This document shows positions 37,809 to 45,847 of a stretch of DNA of 64,000 bases, one piece after another (within the stretch, counting starts at the first letter, position 1; each line of letters starts with the position of its first letter). A program made the translations under genes and the position numbers. Under the pieces are notes generated by a model. It saw only the letters and a list, made by a program, of their open reading frames with translations. It was not told the origin of the DNA and searched no databases. The DNA lies in assembly GCA_012514145.1 (NCBI GenBank), contig JAAZAV010000034.1, forward strand, positions 1 through 64,000. Direction: 5' to 3'. This stretch comes from Clostridiales bacterium. Its GTDB lineage: Bacteria; Bacillota; Clostridia; Oscillospirales; CAG-272.

Positions 37809-38918
37809 TCAGAGGTTCGGCAGAACGAGAGCCTTGGATACCGACAGCTCCTCGATCTCCTGTGCGGTGACCTCGCGTCCCAGTTTCTGGGAGAAGTAGA
37901 TGCCTTCCTGGACGCGCTGAGTTTCAAGACCGATCTTTGCGGTGGGCAGCAGCTCGCATTTGCCCAGCAGAGAGTGGATCCAGTGCTGCTGAGAGTTGTC
38001 GTAGTGGGCGGTATCGCTGTAAACCGTGTGGTCGAGATAGTCGCGGACGTTCATATCAACGGTGGTGTCGATCTCCATGTCGTGCAGCCGCGAGTGGATG
38101 GTGAGAGGGCTGAGGGTGATACCCGCCTCGGAGCCGTATATCGCGGAACCCGGGAAGGGTCTGCCGTGAATCGCCCAGGACTCAAGAATGTCCATCGACA
38201 GACCGTTCTCGTAGGTGGCGAGTCCGACGCCCAGTTCCTCGACGTTGAAGCCGGAAATCTCACGGCGTCCCTCGTCCATGGCGATCTCGGCGTAGGTGTG
38301 GCCGCAGACGCGCTCAAGCTTCGGAATACCGGTGAGGTAAATCAGCTGCGAGATATGATAAACGCCCATGTCAAAGAGCGCGCCGCCTCCCGCGGTGGTG
38401 GTGTTTACGAACTCCTTGCGGGCATATCCGTCAACATAGGGCCTGCCGCGGCGGCGGAAGCCGTAGGAGCGCATGTGGTAGATATTGCCGAGGTCGCCGG
38501 CATCGATGTAGCGTTTTGCGCACTTGGTCTCCTTTGAATAGAGCATTGACAGCTGAATATGCAGCTTTTTGCCTGTCTCCTCCATGGTCTTATACATCTC
38601 GCGGGCATCGAAGAAGGTGCCTGCCATGGGCTTCTCGCAGTAGCAGTCCTTGCCGGCTCTCATGACCGCTATGGATGCCGGCGAGTGCATGTTGTTGTGC
38701 AGACAGACGTCAACCGCCTGAATGTCGTCCTCTTTCAGCAGTTTGCCTATGTGGGTGAAGCGGCGGTCTATGCCGTAGCGGTCGCCGATTTCGTTGAGCC
38801 TTGCCTCATCGATGTCGCAGATGGCGACGACCTCAGCCTCGGGGATGTTATTGTAGGTCTGAATGTGGCTCTCGCCTATGATGCCGACGCCGATAATCGC
38901 AACTCTGATCTTTTCCAT
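37809..38918 (-). CDS. Gfo/Idh/MocA-family oxidoreductase (module 2)
   Basis: IRVAIIGVGIIGESHIQTYNNIPEAEVVAICDIDEARL, CYCEKPMAGT, GGGALFDMGVYHISQLIYLTG. Confidence 0.9.
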   Translation of the reverse strand: MEKIRVAIIGVGIIGESHIQTYNNIPEAEVVAICDIDEARLNEIGDRYGIDRRFTHIGKLLKEDDIQAVDVCLHNNMHSPASIAVMRAGKDCYCEKPMAGTFFDAREMYKTMEETGKKLHIQLSMLYSKETKCAKRYIDAGDLGNIYHMRSYGFRRRGRPYVDGYARKEFVNTTTAGGGALFDMGVYHISQLIYLTGIPKLERVCGHTYAEIAMDEGRREISGFNVEELGVGLATYENGLSMDILESWAIHGRPFPGSAIYGSEAGITLSPLTIHSRLHDMEIDTTVDMNVRDYLDHTVYSDTAHYDNSQQHWIHSLLGKCELLPTAKIGLETQRVQEGIYFSQKLGREVTAQEIEELSVSKALVLPNL

Positions 38919-38984
38919 ACTGTTATCTCCTTTTTAATGAATTTATTGTGGCTTCTTATGAGTGTCTTACTGTTTCTCTGTTCT

Positions 38985-39803
38985 TTATTTCATCGAGTAT
39001 ATTCTGCCGAAATAGTCGTCGCCTTCGATGCCCGCCTTAATCTCTGCGATGATGCCCCGGACGGTCGCCAGCTGCCATGCGGTGCGCTCGTATTCAAGCT
39101 GCCCCGAATGGTGCTCGACGCTGTAAGTGCCGTCATATCCGGCTGCCGCCAGACGCTCGAACACGCCCTTGGCGTACGGCACGGAACCTGCGTGCACATG
39201 GGTGTGCATGGCGTAGGATATGCAGAGCTCCTCGCCCTTCTCAATCTCGTCGAAGAAATTGCGGAAGTGGTAGAGATGTCCGTAGTTCGGGCAGTCAACG
39301 GCTTTCTTAACCTTTTCAAGGTACTCGGGCACGCGATCCCAGCCCCAGTGGTTCTCGGGACCTATCTTGATGCCGGAATCGGCGCAGGCGGCGCAGTATT
39401 CGCGGTAAGTATTGACGATGTATTCGAAAGCTTCCTCGGGCATTGTGTGTCCTTCGGTGCCGCCGAAGTCAACGCGTATCGACCTGGCGCCAAGCAGCTT
39501 TGCCGCCTCGATGTATTCGAACATCTTTTTCTTGTGTGCTGCCCGTTTGTCGGGGTCGTTCTCCCAAAGATGAGGCCCGTCTACGCAGAGGTTTGCCAAT
39601 CCCAGCTCATTACGATCAAGCTCCCGGCGTACCTTGCGTATGAAATCCTCGTCAAGGGTAGGCAGGAAGCCTGTCCAGATATCCGCCCAATTGGTGCGGT
39701 AGCGATATTTCAGCATATTAAGATAGCCGAAAATATCGATTTTACCCTCTCCCAGCAGACCGTGGAATGAGTAAGATGCAACGGAAATTTTCATGTCAGA
39801 CAT
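38985..39803 (-). CDS. Sugar phosphate isomerase/epimerase-like TIM barrel (module 2)
   Basis: MKISVASYSFHGLLGEGKIDIFGYLNMLKYRY, KIGPENHWGW, NYGHLYHFRNF; xylose-isomerase-like AP-endonuclease 2 fold. Confidence 0.85.
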   Translation of the reverse strand: MSDMKISVASYSFHGLLGEGKIDIFGYLNMLKYRYRTNWADIWTGFLPTLDEDFIRKVRRELDRNELGLANLCVDGPHLWENDPDKRAAHKKKMFEYIEAAKLLGARSIRVDFGGTEGHTMPEEAFEYIVNTYREYCAACADSGIKIGPENHWGWDRVPEYLEKVKKAVDCPNYGHLYHFRNFFDEIEKGEELCISYAMHTHVHAGSVPYAKGVFERLAAAGYDGTYSVEHHSGQLEYERTAWQLATVRGIIAEIKAGIEGDDYFGRIYSMK

Positions 39804-39845
39804 TTTATTGTTCCTTTCTATATGTGTTAATTGACATAGTGTTTT

Positions 39846-41288
39846 TCAGCCGACAACCTCGTCGAATTTCCTGTTGATTTTGTCAAGGTCGTCAGCCAGG
39901 GCTGCTCTTGCTTCGATGTAGGACGCAGCATTGCCCGAGTTTGCATTCTGCAGCAGGAAGCAAAGCTGTGTGAGCCTTGAGGACTCGCCGCTGAAGGCGT
40001 AACCCAGGTCGACATACTGCACGTCACGGATTATCTCGAACATATCGGTATCGTCGGGCGAATCTGACAGCTTGCTGCCAAGCACCAGCTCCCACACCTT
40101 CGGCACGACGTTGTTGTAGTTGTAGCAGCTCATGGCGACCGCCAGTGTGGCGATCATCTCGGCGCGCCCGGCAGCCGGCACCAATATGCCCCAGTAAATA
40201 TCGCAGCCGGAAGAGCGGTATTCCTCCTGCAGCTCATCGAACTTCGGGAAGGGCATGATGCCGTAGACTACATCCGAAGTCCGTACCTTTTCATAGAGCA
40301 CGCGGGCTTCCGAGAAAGTAAAGAGTCCCTGATTGCGCATGAACAGATCGGCTCCGTATTCGTTTGAGGCGCCGTATTTGTTTGTGCCGTTCTCATACAG
40401 CCGTTCAACCGCTTCCATAATGGCGACAATGCGGTCAAGGTCATACTCAAACACCAGATAACCGTCGCCATCCTTGGATATGACGGTGCCGCCCAGGTCG
40501 GACTGCATTCCCATATCGCCGTAGTAGCTGGTGAGGAAGCCGTACATATCCTTATCGGTCATTACCCCGTCGCCGTCAATATCGCTGACTATGTCCGCGG
40601 TAAGCCCGATAAGATCTTCCAGATACCACTCGCCGGCGCGCACATCGTCATAGGGGATTTCGATGTTATGCGCAGCCGCGATATCCTTATTGTATGCCAG
40701 CATGTAGTTCATGTATATGCCGCTCAGCGCGAAATGGTTGGCGGTAAAGAGCAGCTTGCCGTTTACGGTAAATGTATCGGTGGAGCCTTTCCACCAGGGT
40801 TTGCCGAAATCAATGTTGTTGATGTTGAGTATGTTGATAAAGTCACCGCGAAGCGCATTGCCCACTGTCAGCAGATCGTGGTTGAATACCATGTCATAGG
40901 TGTCATCCCCGGCAAGCACCATTTTGTCCACATTTGACGCCACTATGTTCTGAGCGTCGTTTGAGGTCAGGTCTATGGCGACATTGAAGCGATCCGAGAT
41001 TACCGAACGCTGCTCATACAGCGCATCGTTTATCACCTCGCCGTTAAGACTCTCGGCGTAGATGTAGGTCTTCGCCTGATACCATGTGGTGGTGAGGATA
41101 TGCATCCTTGCGCCGTTGTAGTTGTTCTCCGGCAGTCCGTCGTAAACATATGTGTCCTCCGCGGTCGTGGTTACCTCGGCGGTGACGGCTGTCGTGATCT
41201 CAGCCGCATCATCGTCTCCCATGCCGCCGCATGCCGCAAGGGGCAGCAGCATGAGCGCCGCAAGCAGAACCGATAGAATTCGCTTCAT
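39846..41288 (-). CDS. Extracellular solute-binding lipoprotein (SBP paralog 4)
   Basis: MKRILSVLLAALMLLPLAAC; GDDTYDMVFNHD, DIDGDGVMTDKDMYG, VYGIMPFPKFDELQEEY. Confidence 0.85.
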   Translation of the reverse strand: MKRILSVLLAALMLLPLAACGGMGDDDAAEITTAVTAEVTTTAEDTYVYDGLPENNYNGARMHILTTTWYQAKTYIYAESLNGEVINDALYEQRSVISDRFNVAIDLTSNDAQNIVASNVDKMVLAGDDTYDMVFNHDLLTVGNALRGDFINILNINNIDFGKPWWKGSTDTFTVNGKLLFTANHFALSGIYMNYMLAYNKDIAAAHNIEIPYDDVRAGEWYLEDLIGLTADIVSDIDGDGVMTDKDMYGFLTSYYGDMGMQSDLGGTVISKDGDGYLVFEYDLDRIVAIMEAVERLYENGTNKYGASNEYGADLFMRNQGLFTFSEARVLYEKVRTSDVVYGIMPFPKFDELQEEYRSSGCDIYWGILVPAAGRAEMIATLAVAMSCYNYNNVVPKVWELVLGSKLSDSPDDTDMFEIIRDVQYVDLGYAFSGESSRLTQLCFLLQNANSGNAASYIEARAALADDLDKINRKFDEVVG

Positions 41289-41340
41289 CTGACCGTCCTC
41301 CTGTCAGTTTTACATTGACGTATATTGTCTGTATGACCTT

Positions 41341-41369
41341 ATTATCTATCCTGACGCCGCCTTTGTCAA
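41341..41369 (-). promoter_or_regulatory. Promoter TTGACA-N17-GATAAT for SBP4 operon
   Basis: Plus-strand ATTATC 41341-41346 and TGTCAA 41364-41369. Confidence 0.65.
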
Positions 41370-41424
41370 CAGTTTGTTTTATTAAACCGACACAGGCAGA
41401 TAAACACCCTCCCGAATATCGTTA

Positions 41425-42885
41425 TTATTCAGCGGATGAGAAGAACTCGTTGATTTCCCTGATGCGATCCAGTTCCTGCGGCTCCTTTGAGGCGTAATAT
41501 GAAGCGAATTCGTAGGTATCGGAGGGGACGACATCGTTTAGTATGCCCTGGAAGCCGGTTCCCTTGCCGTAGATGTAGGAGAAGCTCAACACACGGTTTT
41601 TGAAGATGATATCCAGCATCTCGGCGCTGTCGAGGTCGGTGGCATAGCGGTCTTTCAGCGTTATATCCTTGTAGGCGGGCACAATGCGCTTGTAACCCTC
41701 GGCGGACATGGCTTCGAGGATGATGCCGGTGCGCTCGGAATCGGTCAGCGAAACCGGTACCCACATTGGCGAATCGTAGCAGACACCGAAGTAGTCGTCC
41801 TGATTCTCATCGTATTTAGGCATGGGAAGTATGCCGTAGGTGACATCCGAGTTCTCCAGGTTGGCAATCAGCACATAAAGCGAGCCGTATGTGAAAAGGC
41901 ATTTGCCGTCGGCGAACATGACCGAATAGGCATCGGGATTGTACAGTCCGGTGTGGGATTTCTTGTAGTAAACTCCCTCCCTGCCGCCCTGCAGCCAGTC
42001 GCGGATAATCTCGATGAGGTCGGCGGTACGCTGATTGTTTATGTTGAGATGCACTTCCTTATCATCGGGTTTGTGTGCATAGGCTTCGATTCCGAAGTTC
42101 TCAAGCCAGCCGTAAAACAGCCCGGTAAAGGCAAAGCCGTAGAAGTCGTCACGGGTGCGTGTCTGATCGCCGTCAAGGTCGGAATATATGCCGCTTGTCA
42201 TGGAGATGACCTTTTCAAGCAGCCAGTCTCCGCTCCGCACCAGCTCATAGGGCGATTCTAAATCGTAGTTTTTGAGCTGGTCGAGATTGACATACATGTT
42301 CTTTGTGCCGCGCAGACCGTTGTAGCCGATGTAATTGGAGAAAACATACATGCGGTTGTTCAGCGTCAGTCCTTCGACGGTGAACCGCGGCCACCAGGGC
42401 TTGTCAAAGTCAAGGTATGGCAGCTTGTAGAGGTCGACGAACAGCCCTTCAAGCGAAAGGTTGCCGGAAGTGCAGTCGTGGCACACGCCCAGGTCAAAGG
42501 CGTCGCTGCCCGAGAGGATGTTGCTCTTTATGGTGCCGCTGTCGCTCCAGTTCGGAAGCTTCACCTGCACCAGCTCCACATTGAAGCGATCCTCGACCGC
42601 GGCGTTGGCTTCGAACACCGAGTCGTTCACCAGCGAACCGGTTATTTCTTCCGACAGCAGCATGGGGATATCCACATCCGCGCCGAGTATGCGGTACTCA
42701 AAGCCCGCGTAATCCTTATCCGGCAGATTGTCGTTCAGCGGATCCTCGGTCTCGGCGGCGGCTGTATCTTCGGATATGGCAGCCGTGCCTGTATCAGCCG
42801 CACCGCCGGTATTTCCGCCGCAGCTGACAGCCGTCAGAAGCAGGGATATGAGCAGAAGAATTGATATTATTCCTGAAATTTTCAT
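41425..42885 (-). CDS. Extracellular solute-binding lipoprotein (SBP paralog 5)
   Basis: MKISGIISILLLISLLLTAVSC; GSDAFDLGVCHD, DFDKPWWPRF, DLDGDQTRTRDDFYG, TYGILPMPKYDENQDDY. Start at codon 16 of the tracked ORF. Confidence 0.85.
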   Translation of the reverse strand: MKISGIISILLLISLLLTAVSCGGNTGGAADTGTAAISEDTAAAETEDPLNDNLPDKDYAGFEYRILGADVDIPMLLSEEITGSLVNDSVFEANAAVEDRFNVELVQVKLPNWSDSGTIKSNILSGSDAFDLGVCHDCTSGNLSLEGLFVDLYKLPYLDFDKPWWPRFTVEGLTLNNRMYVFSNYIGYNGLRGTKNMYVNLDQLKNYDLESPYELVRSGDWLLEKVISMTSGIYSDLDGDQTRTRDDFYGFAFTGLFYGWLENFGIEAYAHKPDDKEVHLNINNQRTADLIEIIRDWLQGGREGVYYKKSHTGLYNPDAYSVMFADGKCLFTYGSLYVLIANLENSDVTYGILPMPKYDENQDDYFGVCYDSPMWVPVSLTDSERTGIILEAMSAEGYKRIVPAYKDITLKDRYATDLDSAEMLDIIFKNRVLSFSYIYGKGTGFQGILNDVVPSDTYEFASYYASKEPQELDRIREINEFFSSAE

Positions 42886-42898
42886 ATTCACATTCCCC

Positions 42899-44152
42899 TC
42901 ACACCGTATGGGTGAGCTGCTTAAGCTCATCTATGTCAACGCCGCGGGTGCCCGTCCCGCCCTTTACTGCCAGAGAGGCGGCCGCGCCCGCAGCCTGTCC
43001 CATAGCCATACAGATATTCATGACGCGGTAGGAGGCATGGGCACGGTGGTCGCCCGAGATGCAGCGCCCGGCGGTGAGGAGATTGTCCACACCAAGCGGA
43101 CGCAGCGAACGGTAGGGGATGTCATAGGGTTGTGCCAGATGAGGACAGCCATCGGTCTCCGCCTGACCAGCGCCGTCGGGGTTATGTATGTCTATACAGA
43201 AGCTGGCGTTGTGTACAACGGCATCCTCGAACTTGCGGCCTGCTATGAGGTCGTCTCCGGTGAGGATATAGTCGCCGATGACGCGCCGCGACTCGCGGGC
43301 GCCGAGTGTGGTGCTGCTGCCGTTCACATGTATATCGGCAAAGCCGGGGATATTGTTTTTCAGGAAGAACACCACCTGACGAATCTGCTGTCTCAGCTGA
43401 TATTCCGCCTCGAAGACATGCTCGGGGTCGAGCGGGCGTATGTGGTTGAACTGGGTGGCGTTGACCATGCGCTCGCCCTGCCTGCCCGTTTCGTAGAGAC
43501 GGACGATGTTTATGCTGGGAGGCAGTTCACCCGATTCGCAGGCTTTGTGGCAGAGGTCAAGATATTCCCTGCCGTCGCCCAGGTCCCTGTAGTCCTCCTC
43601 GTGGTGACAGAGCAGCTTCTGCTCCGGGTCGATGCCGTCTATGGTGAACATGATGCTGGCGGGCTGAACCAGACCGTCCTTCTCCCGGCCGTAGGCTATC
43701 TCACAGCCGGCATAGGCGGCAAGGTCGCCGTCGCCGGTAGCGTCGATAAATATGGGGGCAGTGAACTCAATCTCGCCTTGACGGGAATGTGCCATGGCAG
43801 CCTCGATAATGGCGCCCTTCCGTCTTACGCCGGTTACCTGGGTCTGGAGAAATACCCGAACTCCCGCCTCCCGGAGCATAATCGGCAGCACGCATTTCGC
43901 ACTCTCGAGAGAGGTCATGAAATCGGTGAATTCGCCGATCCGCTGACGGATTTCCGTGCCGATGTTGGGGTTGCCCACCCCTCCGAGGAATGGGCGCACG
44001 AACATGGTTGTCAGTCCGCCGCCTATACAGCCGTAGCGCTCGATAAGGGCGGTTTTCATACCCTGCCGCGCGCTGACAAGTGCTGCCGCCACTCCCGCGG
44101 GTCCGGCGCCGGCTACTATAACGTCAAAAGCGTATGTTTTAATGTCAATCAC
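42899..44152 (-). CDS. FAD-dependent oxidoreductase (copy 1)
   Basis: FDVIVAGAGPAGVAAALVSARQGMKTALIERYGCIGGGLT, FIDATGDGDLAAYAGCEIAYG, NLLTAGRCISGDHRAHASYRVMNICMAMGQAAGAAA. Confidence 0.9.
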   Translation of the reverse strand: MIDIKTYAFDVIVAGAGPAGVAAALVSARQGMKTALIERYGCIGGGLTTMFVRPFLGGVGNPNIGTEIRQRIGEFTDFMTSLESAKCVLPIMLREAGVRVFLQTQVTGVRRKGAIIEAAMAHSRQGEIEFTAPIFIDATGDGDLAAYAGCEIAYGREKDGLVQPASIMFTIDGIDPEQKLLCHHEEDYRDLGDGREYLDLCHKACESGELPPSINIVRLYETGRQGERMVNATQFNHIRPLDPEHVFEAEYQLRQQIRQVVFFLKNNIPGFADIHVNGSSTTLGARESRRVIGDYILTGDDLIAGRKFEDAVVHNASFCIDIHNPDGAGQAETDGCPHLAQPYDIPYRSLRPLGVDNLLTAGRCISGDHRAHASYRVMNICMAMGQAAGAAASLAVKGGTGTRGVDIDELKQLTHTV

Positions 44153-44168
44153 TCTTTTCTGATGTATT

Positions 44169-45674
44169 TTATTGCTCGCCCAGCGCCAGGAAGGAGACGA
44201 TCATATCGTCCCACTGCTTGAGGATTGCGGGGGATTTGCTTTCGTAGTAGGACATGTATTCACCCGGCGTCTTCTTACTCGAAACAACGCAGTTGAAGAA
44301 GAAGGAGCCGGTTCCCAGCAGCTTGTCGGCAATCATAATGAAGGAGGTATCAATGGTGTTGTAGATTATATCAACCATGTCCGAGTCGCGCTCGGTATCG
44401 GCATACTTTGCCTTGAGCGCTATATCGTAGAAAGCAGGTATAACCGTGCGGTAAGCCTCGATCGACAGCGATTCCAGCACCGCGCCGGATATTTCAAGAC
44501 GGTCATCGGGCGTGGTAACCGGCAGTATGGCGGACATGCCGTTTACCGTACCAGCCGCCGACATGTATTCGAGATTCTCGTTCATGACCGGCATCGGAAG
44601 AATGCCGTAGGGCATGCTCATTGCGCGCAGCTTGGCATCTATGAAATCTGAGAGCATGCCGAGATAGAAAATTGCGTTGCCCGATACGAAGTGAGGCAGA
44701 CCTTCATCATAATTCCCGGGGTAGGATATATTGTCCTCATACAGCATACGGTAGAGGATTTCCACCCATTCCAGCGCCTGTTCGCTGCCCAGCTCAAGAA
44801 CCGGAAGTCCCTCGGAGTCGCGGCTCATGAAGGGCAGTCCGACCGACATCGAAGTGTAGTTGACGGTGGTCTGACCGCGGTTGTAGAAACCTACGATATC
44901 GCCTTTATCCATGGCGCCGTCGCCGTTTACGTCGGTGTAGGCTTCCATGCAGTATTTGATGAAGGCGTCATGGGTCCACTCGTTGTTCTCCACCTTGTCG
45001 TAAAGTTCGTTGTGGTCGCCGAAGTAGTTGTCGAAAAGCGACTTGTTGAAAATCGTGCAGGAGCCGCCGAGGAGCGTGGTTATCGAGAAGGCGCCGGTCA
45101 CGAAGTAATAGCGCTCAGGTCTGATCGCGCCGCCGTCCATAAAGGTTTTATACCACCAGGGCTGCTCAATATCGATATAAGGCAGATCGGTCAGCTCGCG
45201 GAAATAGCCGTTGAGCATCAGACGGAAGCACTGTGAGCTCTCAAGCATGACGAAGTCATGGGTGTAGTCGCCGGCGAGGACCATTTTCTGGACCTCATTT
45301 GCAAATCCTCCCCAATCTTCGGTTCCGTTTGTGTATTCCAGCTTGACTTTCAGCCGTTCCTCGGTGGCAAGATTGCGGGCATATACCGCATCGTCAAGAA
45401 TGTCGCCGGTCTCGCCTTCGCCCTTGCCGTCGTAGCGTACGACATCCTTATAACCGAAGGTATGGATTTTTACGGTGCTGCCCTTGTAGTCAAGGTCGGG
45501 CAGATTGTCATTTATGCCCGTCTCGGCGGTAGTTTCCTCCGCCGGCGCGGCATCGGCGTCGGTAACATCCGGACTGCCGCTGTCGCCACCCGAACCGCCG
45601 CAGGACACGGCGCCGATGATGACAATGGCGAGCACCAAAATCAGAGAGATTGCGCGTAAAAGCTTATCTTTCAT
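44169..45674 (-). CDS. Extracellular solute-binding lipoprotein (SBP paralog 6)
   Basis: Lipobox VIIGAVSC; GDYTHDFVMLES, IEQPWWYKTFMDGG, DVNGDGAMDKGDIVG, PYGILPMPVMNE. Confidence 0.85.
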   Translation of the reverse strand: MKDKLLRAISLILVLAIVIIGAVSCGGSGGDSGSPDVTDADAAPAEETTAETGINDNLPDLDYKGSTVKIHTFGYKDVVRYDGKGEGETGDILDDAVYARNLATEERLKVKLEYTNGTEDWGGFANEVQKMVLAGDYTHDFVMLESSQCFRLMLNGYFRELTDLPYIDIEQPWWYKTFMDGGAIRPERYYFVTGAFSITTLLGGSCTIFNKSLFDNYFGDHNELYDKVENNEWTHDAFIKYCMEAYTDVNGDGAMDKGDIVGFYNRGQTTVNYTSMSVGLPFMSRDSEGLPVLELGSEQALEWVEILYRMLYEDNISYPGNYDEGLPHFVSGNAIFYLGMLSDFIDAKLRAMSMPYGILPMPVMNENLEYMSAAGTVNGMSAILPVTTPDDRLEISGAVLESLSIEAYRTVIPAFYDIALKAKYADTERDSDMVDIIYNTIDTSFIMIADKLLGTGSFFFNCVVSSKKTPGEYMSYYESKSPAILKQWDDMIVSFLALGEQ

Positions 45675-45727
45675 AACAAAACCTCCCGGTTAATCGAAGC
45701 AGCGTTATCGCTGCATTTGTTTCTTTT

Positions 45728-45756
45728 ATTATATCAGCAGAAGTGTTATCGGTCAA
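45728..45756 (-). promoter_or_regulatory. Promoter TTGACC-N17-TATAAT for SBP6 operon
   Basis: Plus-strand ATTATA 45728-45733 and GGTCAA 45751-45756. Confidence 0.65.
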
Positions 45757-45775
45757 GAGGCAAACTCCGGATTTC

Positions 45776-45809
45776 GTGATTGACATCACCCTCCCGCCGA
45801 TGATATAAT
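45776..45809 (+). promoter_or_regulatory. Divergent promoter TTGACA-N18-TATAAT with GTGAT-N4-ATCAC palindrome on the -35
   Basis: GTGATTGACATCAC at 45776-45789 overlaps TTGACA 45780-45785; TATAAT 45804-45809. Confidence 0.65.
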
Positions 45810-45847
45810 CTAACCGGAAACTAAAACACATCACGGAGGGTACATAC

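Noticed and set aside
38559-39770. 403-aa plus-strand ORF
   Set aside because: Antisense to the module 2 oxidoreductase and TIM barrel, both with clear family motifs.
42728-44221. 497-aa plus-strand ORF
   Set aside because: Antisense to the well-supported FAD-dependent oxidoreductase (42899-44152); no recognisable motif or RBS. A GC-rich codon-bias artefact.
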